Of a stretch of DNA of 64,000 nt, positions 16,736 to 25,725 are shown one piece after another. Every line of letters begins with the position of its first letter. Positions within the stretch are counted from its first letter, which is position 1. A program made the position numbers and the translations under genes. The stretch covers positions 1 through 64,000 of the forward strand of contig JAZLAM010000006.1 of assembly GCA_045613125.1 (NCBI GenBank). Direction: 5' to 3'. The notes beneath the pieces are model-generated. The model worked only from the letters and a program-made list of their open reading frames with translations. It was not told the DNA's origin and did not search any database. The stretch comes from JAFTYO01 sp045613125. GTDB taxonomy: Bacteria > Pseudomonadota > Alphaproteobacteria > RF32 > CAG-239.

Positions 16736-19658
16736 CTGCCTCCACTGCCCATTCTTTTACTCGAGCAAGATGTTCATAATCAGAATATTTAGGTAAATGC
16801 TTCGGATTAGGTCTAGCCATATATGGTGTAGTTTCAAAATCAAATAAAGAAACCAATTTTTGAAGATTATCTTCTGTTTTTTCTATCAAATTAAGTTTAT
16901 AGTCTTCATCCGTAACGTTATAACATATCACTTTATCACCTAATTTCCAATAAGAAAGCTCATCAATCGGTAACGCCTTTATATTAAACTTTTTTCCGTT
17001 AACTTCCTTATTAAATCCCCCTTTAGATGCAATCAATCCCTCTATCGGAAGCTGAGGTGCATAACCGGCATTAACTTCGTCTTTCGAACGAGGTGTTCCT
17101 GTTTTATAATCTACGATCTTTATTTTTCCTTCAGTTGTTATATCAATTCTATCAGCCCTTGCTGTAATTGTAAAGACACCTGCCGGAGATTGAATTTGTA
17201 TATCACCTTGAACTTCTGCATATGTATGCTTAATATTTTTTCTATATTCGGTTTCTGTTTTGATTATCCATTTAGCCGTTTTTTCCAACAAAGGCCACCA
17301 AAATGCTCTAACTTGAGAATCTGCGTTTGTTTTGGAAAACTCATCTAAAGCAATTTGTATCAATTCACTATAAGCATTATTTGGCAGTTCATTAGGAAAT
17401 TTTGTATTAAATTTTTCTAATACTTTATGAATAAGATTACCGTAATCACTAGCATTTAATGGTGTTTCAAGATCTTCCAATGGTTTTAATTTTAATATAT
17501 ATTTAGCATAAATTTCGTACGGATCCCTCATTAAAATTTCTATTGCACTTGCAGATAAAGTTCTTGGTCTTGCCTCAACCGGAGGTGTTGGTGCCGGAGG
17601 ATTAATTTTTTGTAGTTTTGTCGGTCTATCAAGCATATATACCATTTGTAAAAATTTTTTATCATATATTAATGACCGATTAATGTTACAAGCTTTTAAA
17701 ACGGTTTCCATGCGAAGTAGCCATCTTGATTTATTGGTAGGAGATGAATTCGAGCGATTTGATCTCGTGATAAAAACATTATCTGAGCACATTAACTGGC
17801 AAAAATCAAATCCTGTAATACCGATCTCTTTATCCGGCAATGACATATTCAGTAAGCTTTTCATCGGACGAGAAAGCCACGGATCAGCTTTTGGAAGCTC
17901 TGGCCAAAAACCTTCGTTTACTGCTCCTATTACTATTGTATCATAACGATTAAAACGAGCCTCAATCGGTCCTAAAATTTTTAAACGAGGATGCGTACCA
18001 TAATTATAACGAACATTTTTTGTTGATAATAATAAAGTAAAAACATTTATATATTCGTCAGGAGCAATAGTTCCTGCTATATCACTTTGTTGCAACAACG
18101 TTCCAAATAACTCGGCTGCACTTTTGCCATCATCACCTTTCCATAAATTTTGCTCACCACTATTTTGATTATCGGCACATAAAGTTTCAGCGACTTCCAA
18201 ATGTGTCTTAATTAATTTTGAAAGAGATATTGCCGGTTGTTGAAATAACTCGTATAAAGGTCTTAAGAGTTCTTTCAAATCTATTATCCATCTGCTAAGT
18301 TCTTCCGGTATTTGTTTTGATTGTTCTGAGAAAATAGGTTTTCTTATGTTATATTCCCAATTTCTCACTGTTTTAAGCAAACTTGTGGGTTCTAAAGACA
18401 TTTTCACAAAAGGATTTTTTACCAAAGCTAAAATTGACAATAAAGAAAAATCTGTTTCAATAACATTTAAAATTAATCTCAAAAACACACCAACTGGTGT
18501 TAAGTGAAGTGGTTTCCCTGCTGAATCATCAATTTTTATCCCCCAACGCTCTAATTCTGTTGCCGTTCTTCTTGCTAAATTTCTGTCTGTTGTTACAAGT
18601 GCCGCCGTTTTTGACGGGTTATTTAATGTTTCTCGCAAAATAAGAGCCACACTTAAAGCTTCTTGCCTGTCATCAGCACATTCTATAAAAGAAATGCCTT
18701 CTATTGTTTCAAAAGAATAAGAACCATTATGCAAATCTCTCCATCTTGAGGTAGCTTTTGCTGGCAACATCACTTCAGAAATAAAACGTTCTCGTTGAGG
18801 TTTTGTTGGTTGTATATAATCGGCAACGTCGAATCTATCAACACTAAGATAAGATAGTAATTTTTTTAACTCAAACTGTGGATGTGTAGGTCCTATCAAA
18901 TCCCATTCATTATCACTAAGTGTCTTATCTAATCCGTATAAAAACACTTCACCATTTTCAAGTTCTGATACTATTTTTACAAGTTTATGAAAACTCTCAT
19001 ATCCAGCCGTAATACCAGCCGCTATAATTTTTTGTTTTGTTTTATTTTGTTGCCATAAAGATGCTTTAAGTTCTATGAGCATATTTTTACGATACGCTAA
19101 ATCCGTTACATTTTTCTCATTTAAAATTTTAGGCCAATTATCCGTAATTATTTTTAAAAATTCTAATGTTTGCTGCCAATGAGTAGCAAACTGCTCAGGC
19201 ACAATATTTTTTAATTCATCAAACGATATACCTTCATTATATGACACATCAATTAATAGCGCTAAATCTTTTGCCAAACTCAAGGCCTGAGCAAAACTCA
19301 TTTCCGGCACACCATAATCAGCAGGCTTAGACACTATTAACTTTGCAAATAAAAATAACCTTTCATATTCACTAATTGCCGGTAAAACAGAATCAGTAAA
19401 TTCTTCATCATTTGCACTTAGTAAAAAAATATCATCTTCTTCAATATCGCCAACCGGAACAATTTTAGGCAACATTACAGGCTTTTTACCATTGTAACGT
19501 ATAAAAGCCTCTTTAAGTGAAATACAAGTTCTGCGATTTGGCATTAAAAATATAACATCTGCAAGTTTTTCTTTGCTATCCTCAAATTCTTTTGAAATTT
19601 TCTGGACCAACGTATCAACAAAAGAACAGCTATACGGAATGTTATAAATAGCACCCAT
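16725..19658 (-). CDS. addB: Double-strand break repair protein AddB
   Basis: This is the second subunit of AddAB. The 977-residue protein has a UvrD-like fold with degenerate helicase motifs (the N-terminal FLMPNRRTCISLKEAF replaces a working P-loop) and a C-terminal nuclease domain (RADRIDITTEGKIKIVDYKTG). In the complex it recognises Chi-like sites and cuts one strand. It overlaps addA and lies 10 nt after rdgB on the same strand, so rdgB, addB, addA and possibly trxA form one unit. Confidence 0.94.
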   Translation of the reverse strand: MGAIYNIPYSCSFVDTLVQKISKEFEDSKEKLADVIFLMPNRRTCISLKEAFIRYNGKKPVMLPKIVPVGDIEEDDIFLLSANDEEFTDSVLPAISEYERLFLFAKLIVSKPADYGVPEMSFAQALSLAKDLALLIDVSYNEGISFDELKNIVPEQFATHWQQTLEFLKIITDNWPKILNEKNVTDLAYRKNMLIELKASLWQQNKTKQKIIAAGITAGYESFHKLVKIVSELENGEVFLYGLDKTLSDNEWDLIGPTHPQFELKKLLSYLSVDRFDVADYIQPTKPQRERFISEVMLPAKATSRWRDLHNGSYSFETIEGISFIECADDRQEALSVALILRETLNNPSKTAALVTTDRNLARRTATELERWGIKIDDSAGKPLHLTPVGVFLRLILNVIETDFSLLSILALVKNPFVKMSLEPTSLLKTVRNWEYNIRKPIFSEQSKQIPEELSRWIIDLKELLRPLYELFQQPAISLSKLIKTHLEVAETLCADNQNSGEQNLWKGDDGKSAAELFGTLLQQSDIAGTIAPDEYINVFTLLLSTKNVRYNYGTHPRLKILGPIEARFNRYDTIVIGAVNEGFWPELPKADPWLSRPMKSLLNMSLPDKEIGITGFDFCQLMCSDNVFITRSNRSNSSPTNKSRWLLRMETVLKACNINRSLIYDKKFLQMVYMLDRPTKLQKINPPAPTPPVEARPRTLSASAIEILMRDPYEIYAKYILKLKPLEDLETPLNASDYGNLIHKVLEKFNTKFPNELPNNAYSELIQIALDEFSKTNADSQVRAFWWPLLEKTAKWIIKTETEYRKNIKHTYAEVQGDIQIQSPAGVFTITARADRIDITTEGKIKIVDYKTGTPRSKDEVNAGYAPQLPIEGLIASKGGFNKEVNGKKFNIKALPIDELSYWKLGDKVICYNVTDEDYKLNLIEKTEDNLQKLVSLFDFETTPYMARPNPKHLPKYSDYEHLARVKEWAVEADDE

Positions 19659-19668
19659 AATTTACCTC

Positions 19669-20259
19669 TTATGAAATTGTTTTAAGATACTCGGTAAATT
19701 TTTTCAATGCTCTACCACGATGAGAAATTTTGTTTTTAATTTCAGGTCCTAATTCTGCAAACGTCTTATCATATCCTAAAGGCACAAAAATAGGATCAAA
19801 ACCAAATCCGGCATCCCCTTTTCTATCGTAAGAAATTACGCCATCTACCCTTCCTTCAAAACTCTTATATGTTCCATCAGGGTATCCTAAAGCCAGAACG
19901 CAAGCAAAATATGCCGATCTGTCTTCGGCTTTTGAATCGGCGATTTCTTGTAAAAGCATCTCTATAGCTTTATCAAAATCACGATTTGGCGCATATCTGG
20001 CAGAATACACTCCCGGTCTTCCGCCTAAGGCTTTCACACATAATCCCGAATCGTCAGCGATACAAGTAACTCCGGTTAATTTTGCTATAGCAACAGCTTT
20101 TAAAGCAGCATTTTCTTCAAAAGTTTCTCCCGTTTCCTCAACATCCGGCATTTCTATATCTTCCGACGTCTTAATTGTTATTCCGAATGGTTCTAATATT
20201 TGTTTTAATTCGGCAATTTTACCTTTATTATGACTGGCGAAAATAAGTTCTTTCATCAT
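19669..20259 (-). CDS. rdgB: Non-canonical purine NTP pyrophosphatase (RdgB/HAM1)
   Basis: The enzyme hydrolyses dITP, ITP and XTP to monophosphates, keeping deaminated purines out of DNA. The 196-residue protein starts with FASHNKGKIAELK, contains the metal-binding ADDSGL motif in the middle, and shows the late GDAGFGFDPIF signature. Two tandem ATG codons mark the start, preceded by AGGA. The start overlaps the stop of rph (ATGA), which is typical translational coupling. Confidence 0.96.
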   Translation of the reverse strand: MMKELIFASHNKGKIAELKQILEPFGITIKTSEDIEMPDVEETGETFEENAALKAVAIAKLTGVTCIADDSGLCVKALGGRPGVYSARYAPNRDFDKAIEMLLQEIADSKAEDRSAYFACVLALGYPDGTYKSFEGRVDGVISYDRKGDAGFGFDPIFVPLGYDKTFAELGPEIKNKISHRGRALKKFTEYLKTIS

Positions 20260-20969
20260 TTTATTCCTAAAGCTTGTTTTTGTTTTTCAATAAGTTCTTT
20301 TATACCATCTTTTGCAGTTTCAAACAGTTCAAAAAATTTATCTTGTTCAAACGGTTCTTCTTCTGCCGTCCCCTGAATTTCTACAATGCGTCCGCTTTCA
20401 GTAATTACAAAATTAGTATCAGCTCTGGCTGAACTATCTTCATCATAATCTAAGTCTAGCAAAACCTTATCACCATCAAGTCCACAAGATACTGCCGCAA
20501 CAAACTCTTTTATCGGATTTTTTTGTAATTTTCCTTCTTTTTTTAATTTTTCCAAAGCCATATAAAGAGCCACAAAACTTCCCGTTATGGATGCGGTTCT
20601 TGTTCCTCCGTCTGCCTGTAAAACGTCACAATCAATTAAAATCATATAATCTTTTAATGCGTATAAATCAGTAACAGACCTTAATGATCGTCCTATCAGA
20701 CGTTGTATTTCATGGGTACGGCCGGAAACACCTTTTGTCTCACGAGAAACTCTGGTTTGAGTAGAACGAGGCAATAAAGAATATTCGGCGGTAACCCAAC
20801 CTTTATCTGATCCTTTAAGCCATGCCGGCAATTTATCATCCACACTTGCCGTACATAAAACTTTAGTATTTCCACAAGTGATTAGACATGACCCTTCGGC
20901 ATACAAATTAACTCCTGTTTGAATCTGAACTTCACGTAAAGTTTTTTCCCCTCTATTATTTTTACGCAT
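20256..20969 (-). CDS. rph: Ribonuclease PH
   Basis: This phosphorolytic 3'-to-5' exoribonuclease trims tRNA precursors. The 237-residue protein opens with the family motif RGEKTLREVQIQTG, contains GWVTAEYSLLPRSTQTR and the phosphate-site segment GRTHEIQRLIGRSLR, and has the acidic LDLDYDEDSSARADTNFV. It overlaps aroK by 8 nt and rdgB by 4 nt. The rph-rdgB pairing is common in proteobacteria. Confidence 0.96.
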   Translation of the reverse strand: MRKNNRGEKTLREVQIQTGVNLYAEGSCLITCGNTKVLCTASVDDKLPAWLKGSDKGWVTAEYSLLPRSTQTRVSRETKGVSGRTHEIQRLIGRSLRSVTDLYALKDYMILIDCDVLQADGGTRTASITGSFVALYMALEKLKKEGKLQKNPIKEFVAAVSCGLDGDKVLLDLDYDEDSSARADTNFVITESGRIVEIQGTAEEEPFEQDKFFELFETAKDGIKELIEKQKQALGIK

Positions 20970-21513
20970 TTTTATGCCCCTTCACATAGAAATCATTAAT
21001 TGCTTTTATCACTCTTGAAACAGTGTGTTCAACTCTTTCATCTTTTGTTTCAACCACAATATCAGCCTCACTGTAATATGGATACTCTTCCTTTATGTAA
21101 CTTTCTAAACGTTCTTTCAAAACCGAATCGGCATCCATCAAAAAGGGTCGATGTTTTCTACCTGTAGTACGATTATATAAGGTTTCAACATCTGCTTTAA
21201 GCCATATAGTTAAAGCATTTTCTTTTGCCAAATCTCTAGTAGTTTGTGCCACAAATGAACCCCCACCAGATGCTAGCACACAAGGAGTTCCTTTGAGTAA
21301 ACGTTTCATAACCCTCATTTCTCCTGCTCGATACTCTTCAGGACCAAAACATTTTAAAACATCAATAAGAGAAAGACCTGCTGCTTTTTCAATTTCTCTA
21401 TCGCCATCAACAAAAGGAAGCTTTAGTTTTTGCGCCAATCTTTTACCAACACTTGTTTTACCGCTCCCCATCAATCCGACCAGAAGAATTATTTTATTTG
21501 TACTATTTATCAT
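20962..21513 (-). CDS. aroK: Shikimate kinase
   Basis: The enzyme phosphorylates shikimate in aromatic amino acid synthesis. The product has the P-loop GLMGSGKTSVGKRL, the shikimate-binding DGDREIEKAAGLS segment and the LASGGGSFV substrate motif. The frame extends seven codons upstream to a TTG at 21534; the ATG at 21513 gives the usual length (183 residues) and is preferred, but the ribosome binding site is weak for either. AroB, often next to aroK, is absent here; rph follows with an 8-nt overlap. Confidence 0.93.
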   Translation of the reverse strand: MINSTNKIILLVGLMGSGKTSVGKRLAQKLKLPFVDGDREIEKAAGLSLIDVLKCFGPEEYRAGEMRVMKRLLKGTPCVLASGGGSFVAQTTRDLAKENALTIWLKADVETLYNRTTGRKHRPFLMDADSVLKERLESYIKEEYPYYSEADIVVETKDERVEHTVSRVIKAINDFYVKGHKNA

Positions 21514-21600
21514 TTTTCTTAATACTTCTTTCAATTTATTATGCTAGATAATACAGATATTATCTTTATTACGCAACATTTTTTATAAGGTTAATTTACT

Positions 21601-21741
21601 ATGAAGCAAAAAAAATACAACTGGATTTTTTATATTTTGGTTTTAGCTATAATCGGCAGCATACTTTACATAGCAACCAAAGATATAACACCTATCTCGC
21701 ATCAAATTGAAAACACGATAAAAATTAAGTTTAATAAATAA
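21601..21741 (+). CDS. 46-residue membrane peptide upstream of xerD
   Basis: This short frame (ATG to TAA, AAGG ribosome binding site at 21587-21590) encodes a basic N-terminus, one membrane segment (about residues 8-25: WIFYILVLAIIGSILYIA) and a polar tail, KDITPISHQIENTIKIKF. Alphaproteobacteria often have a tiny membrane protein at this place whose tail reads roughly DI-P-x-x-x-VE-x-x-I. The match in layout and tail pattern supports a real gene, with function unknown. It ends 2 nt before xerD. Confidence 0.65.
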   Translation: MKQKKYNWIFYILVLAIIGSILYIATKDITPISHQIENTIKIKFNK

Positions 21742-21743
21742 AA

Positions 21744-22658
21744 ATGAATACCGAATCCATAGTTCTGTTTTTAGACATGATAACGGCTGAAAAAGGAGCA
21801 AGCCCAAATACGATTGCTTCCTATCAGTATGATTTGCTACAATTTTTTAAAATAATAAATACCGAACCTAAAAATATCACACGAAAGCATATATCAGATT
21901 ATGTTCAAGAATTAGCAAACTTATATTACGCACCAAAATCTCAAGCAAGGAAACTTTCTGCTGTAAGAGAATTCTGTAAATTTTTACTTCAAGAAAAAAT
22001 TTTAACGGATAATCCCTGCTTGAATATTATAACCCCAAAGCTAGAAAAAAAGATACCTAATTTCTTAAGCCCAACACAAATAAAAATACTAATTGAAACT
22101 GCTAAAAAACAACCTGATTTTTCCATAAAAAGAATCGGCGTAATGATAAACTTAATGTTTGCTACAGGTCTTAGAGTGTCAGAACTTATCCAATTATCGG
22201 AAAATTCCATAAATTATGATAAAAAAATAGTAACGGTAATAGGAAAAGGAAATAAAGAAAGAATTGTTCCTATATCAAGCCAAGCAAGTAATGATGTAAG
22301 AGATTACGCAAACACATATCGCCAATTATTTATAAAAAAAGGGAAAATTTCTGTTTGGCTTTTTCCTTCCTTGAGATCCGCAAGTGGTCATATTACTCGA
22401 GATGCTTTTTTTAAATGCTTAAAGACTCTAGCTATTAATGCCGAATTAAATTCGGATATTATATCTCCTCATACATTAAGACATTCTTTTGCCACCAATC
22501 TTATTAATAACGAATCTGATTTAAGAAGTGTACAAAAAATGTTAGGGCATGAAAATATTACAACAACTGAAATTTACACACATATATTAAAAGAAAAACT
22601 TACAAACACCATAATACAAAAACACCCCTTAGCATCTGTACATTTTAAATGTGATTGA
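21744..22658 (+). CDS. xerD: Tyrosine recombinase XerD
   Basis: This is the chromosome-dimer-resolving site-specific recombinase. The 304-residue protein has an N-terminal SAM-like DNA-binding domain (to about 105) and a catalytic domain with all the active-site residues: Arg in FATGLRVSEL, Lys in VIGKGNKER, HxxR in PHTLRHSFATNL, His in MLGHENITTTE and the nucleophile Tyr in IYTHI. Nothing nearby suggests a mobile element. Assignment to XerD rather than XerC rests on the conserved position downstream of aroK and the small membrane peptide. Confidence 0.92.
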   Translation: MNTESIVLFLDMITAEKGASPNTIASYQYDLLQFFKIINTEPKNITRKHISDYVQELANLYYAPKSQARKLSAVREFCKFLLQEKILTDNPCLNIITPKLEKKIPNFLSPTQIKILIETAKKQPDFSIKRIGVMINLMFATGLRVSELIQLSENSINYDKKIVTVIGKGNKERIVPISSQASNDVRDYANTYRQLFIKKGKISVWLFPSLRSASGHITRDAFFKCLKTLAINAELNSDIISPHTLRHSFATNLINNESDLRSVQKMLGHENITTTEIYTHILKEKLTNTIIQKHPLASVHFKCD

Positions 22659-22690
22659 TTTTTACTCTTCAATAAATTACACTACATATC

Positions 22691-23212
22691 ATGAAAAAAG
22701 AAAAAAACATAATTAATGAAGAACATAAAAGCGCCGGTCTTACTCCTTTTGCCGTTGATATATCTGATTTTGCCACAAAACTTTTAGGGAAAAAAGGATT
22801 ATGTGAAATGAAAATTTTAACAGCATGGAATAGTATAGTCGGAGATGATTTAGCAAAATATTCTGTGCCGGAAAGAATCTCTTTTGCTAAAGGTAAAAGA
22901 GATAACGGAATTTTACATTTAGTTGTTGCAAATGGATCTTATGCTCTTCAGATAGGACACAAAACCACAATTATATTAGAAAAAATAAATACTTTTTTTG
23001 GTTATAATGCCGTTTCACAAATAAAAATATCACAAAATGAAGCACCTTTTCATCACCATGAAGAAACTATTTTTGAAGATAAGACCAATAAAAAACTTGT
23101 ATCTGACCAAGAACAAAATTATATTATTGAAATAACTAAAGATGTCAAAAATCTCGAATTAAAAAAACGTTTACAAAGTTTGGGTGAAAATATTTTTAAA
23201 CAAGACAAATAG
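22691..23212 (+). CDS. DUF721 (DciA-like) protein
   Basis: The 173-residue protein has a DUF721 domain (about 18-115): helical N-terminus, then the TAWNSIVGDDLAKYSVPERI signature and a small beta-sheet (GILHLVVANGSYALQIGHKT). DUF721 includes DciA, the helper for loading the replicative helicase DnaB in most bacteria; whether this copy does so is inference. The C-terminal 50 residues are charged and not conserved. It precedes a DsbA-like gene, an arrangement common in alphaproteobacteria. Confidence 0.8.
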   Translation: MKKEKNIINEEHKSAGLTPFAVDISDFATKLLGKKGLCEMKILTAWNSIVGDDLAKYSVPERISFAKGKRDNGILHLVVANGSYALQIGHKTTIILEKINTFFGYNAVSQIKISQNEAPFHHHEETIFEDKTNKKLVSDQEQNYIIEITKDVKNLELKKRLQSLGENIFKQDK

Positions 23213-23222
23213 GAGAAAATTT

Positions 23223-23942
23223 GTGGAAAAATTTATACGAACATTAAGCACTATTATCACATCTATTTTATTTTATGTAATAGCTTCTTATGTTTATCTT
23301 TCAGGGAAAGGTTTTATTTATAACAATGGTACTTTTACCTTGGTAAAAGAAGCTCATGCTTCTAGCGAATCGCAAGATTTTGCTCACCAAATCGATAATA
23401 ATATTGCTCTAAACTTCAAAGATGATAAAGCAATCGGACACAAAGACGCTCCACTTACATTATACGAATTTTCTTCCTTAGGTTGCTCTCACTGTGCTGA
23501 TTTTCATCTTAACATACTTCCCAAACTTGAGGCTGACTTTATATCCGATGGTAAGTTAAAAGTTGTTTTTGTTAATTTCCCATTAGATGCAAAATCAATG
23601 AAAGGAGCTATGTTATCAGAATGTATATCATCTGAAAAAAGGGAGAAATTCTTAAACATAGCTTTTTTAAAACAAAGAGAATGGATGTTATCATTTAAAC
23701 CGGAAGAAACTCTTGCAAAATACGTTATAGATGACACTTTTACAAATGATGACATGATAAAATGTTTAGCTGATGATTTATTAGCAAAAAATATTTTAGC
23801 AGACAGGCAAGAAGCTATTGATAAACTCAAAATACAAGGTACACCTGCCTTTTTATTTAGTTCAGGTGGGGTAAATGAAATTATTTATGGCGTGCCTGAC
23901 TATGAACAATTAAAAAACTATATTGAAAACAGATTGTTATAA
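23223..23942 (+). CDS. DsbA-family thiol-disulfide oxidoreductase
   Basis: The periplasmic thioredoxin-fold protein has an N-terminal membrane/signal segment ending VKEAHAS, followed by the DSBA domain with active site CSHC (SLGCSHCADFH) and the cis-proline loop GTPAFLF. The frame opens at 23184 inside the previous gene, but AGGAG at 23211-23215 is well placed for the GTG at 23223, giving 239 residues. It resembles the alphaproteobacterial DsbA/BdbD branch. The disulfides of the cysteine-rich secreted proteins in this window could be its substrates (inference). Confidence 0.88.
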   Translation: MEKFIRTLSTIITSILFYVIASYVYLSGKGFIYNNGTFTLVKEAHASSESQDFAHQIDNNIALNFKDDKAIGHKDAPLTLYEFSSLGCSHCADFHLNILPKLEADFISDGKLKVVFVNFPLDAKSMKGAMLSECISSEKREKFLNIAFLKQREWMLSFKPEETLAKYVIDDTFTNDDMIKCLADDLLAKNILADRQEAIDKLKIQGTPAFLFSSGGVNEIIYGVPDYEQLKNYIENRLL

Positions 23943-23955
23943 TTATACAAAAGAT

Positions 23956-24261
23956 ATGATAAAAAAACCGGATGACATAAAAAATCTTGATAAAAAAATA
24001 GCTGCTTTCAAAAAAGAAGAGCAAATTAAACAATCAGAACATCAAAATGATACAGAATACTCTTCAGCGGCAGCAGGGTTTCAGATAAGCACTGAATTAT
24101 TAGCAGGTGTCGTAATTGGATCGACCTTAGGGTATGTTTTTGATAAAGTTTTTGATACCACACCTTGGTTATTAGCTATTTTCACAATTTTTGGCGGAGC
24201 TGCCGGTTTATTAAACATTTATAAAACATTTAAAGATGAAAATAGAAGCGATGAGGAGTAA
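23956..24261 (+). CDS. atpI: ATP synthase protein I (AtpI)
   Basis: This small membrane protein assists assembly of the c-ring. It has a charged N-terminus and two membrane segments (AGVVIGSTLGYVFDKVF and WLLAIFTIFGGAAGLLNIY) with the glycine-rich spacing typical of AtpI/AtpZ. A TTG start at 23923 would overlap the previous gene; the ATG at 23956 matches the family N-terminus and leaves a 13-nt gap. It is the first gene of the F0 cluster. Confidence 0.88.
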   Translation: MIKKPDDIKNLDKKIAAFKKEEQIKQSEHQNDTEYSSAAAGFQISTELLAGVVIGSTLGYVFDKVFDTTPWLLAIFTIFGGAAGLLNIYKTFKDENRSDEE

Positions 24262-24266
24262 AACTT

Positions 24267-24989
24267 ATGGCAAGTCCTTTAGAGCAATTTACTGTCAAAC
24301 CGCTAATTCCGATAACAATCGGCAATTATGATATATCTTTTACGAATTCTGCATTATTTATGGTAATAACCGTACTGAGTATTGTTATTTTGTTTGCATT
24401 CTGCTTAAGAAAAAGAAATATTATTCCCACTATATCGCAATCAATACCTGAAGCCACATACGATTTTATCCACAATTTGTTAAAAAATAGCGCCGGAAAA
24501 GATGGCTTAAAATATTTTTCGTTTATTTTCAGTATATTCTTATTTATTGCTTTCGGTAATTTCTTAGGACTTTTTCCTTACAGTTTCACGTTTACTTCAC
24601 ATTTAGCTGCTGTAGGTTGCTTATCTATATTGGCTCTTATATTTAACATTATTGTCGGAATTAAAGTAAAAAAATGGGGCTATTTAAGAACTTTTTTACC
24701 CAAAGGAATTCCTGTAGCATTAGCTCCTCTGGTTATACCTATTGAAGCGATTTCATTATTATCAAAACCATTTAGCTTAACCGTACGTTTAGTTGCGAAC
24801 ATGACGGTCGGACATATAATGCTAAAAATTTTAGCAGGTTTTATTGTTGCATTAGGACTTGGTGGTATTGTTCCACTCTTGTTTGATGCTTGTATTATTA
24901 TTTTTGAAATGTTTATTGCAGTTTTGCAAGCATATATATATACTGTATTAAGCTGTATATATTTAAGTGATGCCATTCATCATCACTGA
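24267..24989 (+). CDS. atpB: ATP synthase F0 subunit a
   Basis: This is the membrane half-channel subunit of the F0 motor. The 240-residue protein has about six hydrophobic segments. The essential arginine lies in the conserved LSLTVRLVANMTVGHIML stretch, and the family ending AYIYTVLSCIYLSDAIHHH is present. Five nt separate it from atpI. The F1 genes are not in this window, as usual for alphaproteobacteria. Confidence 0.96.
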   Translation: MASPLEQFTVKPLIPITIGNYDISFTNSALFMVITVLSIVILFAFCLRKRNIIPTISQSIPEATYDFIHNLLKNSAGKDGLKYFSFIFSIFLFIAFGNFLGLFPYSFTFTSHLAAVGCLSILALIFNIIVGIKVKKWGYLRTFLPKGIPVALAPLVIPIEAISLLSKPFSLTVRLVANMTVGHIMLKILAGFIVALGLGGIVPLLFDACIIIFEMFIAVLQAYIYTVLSCIYLSDAIHHH

Positions 24990-25021
24990 TAACTTAAATT
25001 TTGATAAAGAAAGGAAATATT

Positions 25022-25243
25022 ATGGAACCGATAGCTTATATCTCTGCTGCAATTTGTGCCGTATCTATGACCGTTGCTGCCTGGGGCGTTACAAAACTTT
25101 GGACAACGATGATCGAAACAGTTGGTCGCAATCCGCAAGTTAAAAAAGAAGTTGATATTTATGGTTGGGCTGGCTTTGCTGCAATTGAAGCTATTGCATT
25201 GTATGCACTAGTTGTTGCTTTGGTTATTTTGACCGGCAAATAA
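25022..25243 (+). CDS. atpE: ATP synthase F0 subunit c, atypical helix 1
   Basis: This proteolipid forms the rotating c-ring. The 73-residue protein has two membrane helices joined by the conserved polar loop (GRNPQ, 35-39). The proton-binding carboxylate is Glu56 in AAIEAIALYALVVAL. The helix 1 glycine motif (GxGxGxG), which packs the ring, is almost gone: the matching stretch reads TVAAWGVTKLW with a single glycine. The ATG at 25022 with AAAGGA upstream is preferred over 25001. The cluster order confirms identity. Confidence 0.93.
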   Translation: MEPIAYISAAICAVSMTVAAWGVTKLWTTMIETVGRNPQVKKEVDIYGWAGFAAIEAIALYALVVALVILTGK

Positions 25244-25245
25244 AC

Positions 25246-25725
25246 ATGCCTCAACTTGAAACATCTACATATTTTTCACAAATATTTTGGCTTATAACCA
25301 CATTTTTAAGTCTGTGGTTTTTTATGGCATGGTTTATCATACCTAAAATTGAAGATGTTATGGAACAGCGCCGACGTAAAATTGATGATTTTGTGCAAAA
25401 AGCCGAAAGATTCAACAAACAGGCGCTGGTCTCTTTAAATAAATATGAAAAAGCGTTAGAAAAAGCAAAAGTAGAGGCGCAAAATGCCATAGCAGATAAT
25501 AAAAAAATTTTAGAAACTAGTGTCTTAGCAAGAAGAGCTCAGGTTGAAGAATTGTTAAATAAAAAAATTGCCGATACAGAAATTATGCTTGCAAAAGAAA
25601 AACAAGAAACTTTAATCGCAATAGATGAACTTGCTTTAACACTTGCAACTGACATTTTAGCTAAATTGGATATTCAAAATATTAATTTGGATACCATTCG
25701 TAAATATACCGGAGACGATAAATAA
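25246..25725 (+). CDS. atpF': ATP synthase F0 subunit b'
   Basis: This is one of two diverged b-type stator subunits. The 159-residue protein has one N-terminal membrane helix (FWLITTFLSLWFFMAWFIIP, with the IPKIEDVMEQRRRKI junction typical of b subunits), then a long charged coiled coil. Alphaproteobacteria and cyanobacteria carry b and b' side by side. It begins 2 nt after atpE and ends overlapping the ATG of atpF by one base. Confidence 0.93.
   Translation: MPQLETSTYFSQIFWLITTFLSLWFFMAWFIIPKIEDVMEQRRRKIDDFVQKAERFNKQALVSLNKYEKALEKAKVEAQNAIADNKKILETSVLARRAQVEELLNKKIADTEIMLAKEKQETLIAIDELALTLATDILAKLDIQNINLDTIRKYTGDDK

Noticed and set aside
21744..22658. XerD as an integrase of a mobile element
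   Set aside because: Flanking genes are housekeeping, there are no direct repeats or cargo, and position and motifs fit chromosomal XerD.
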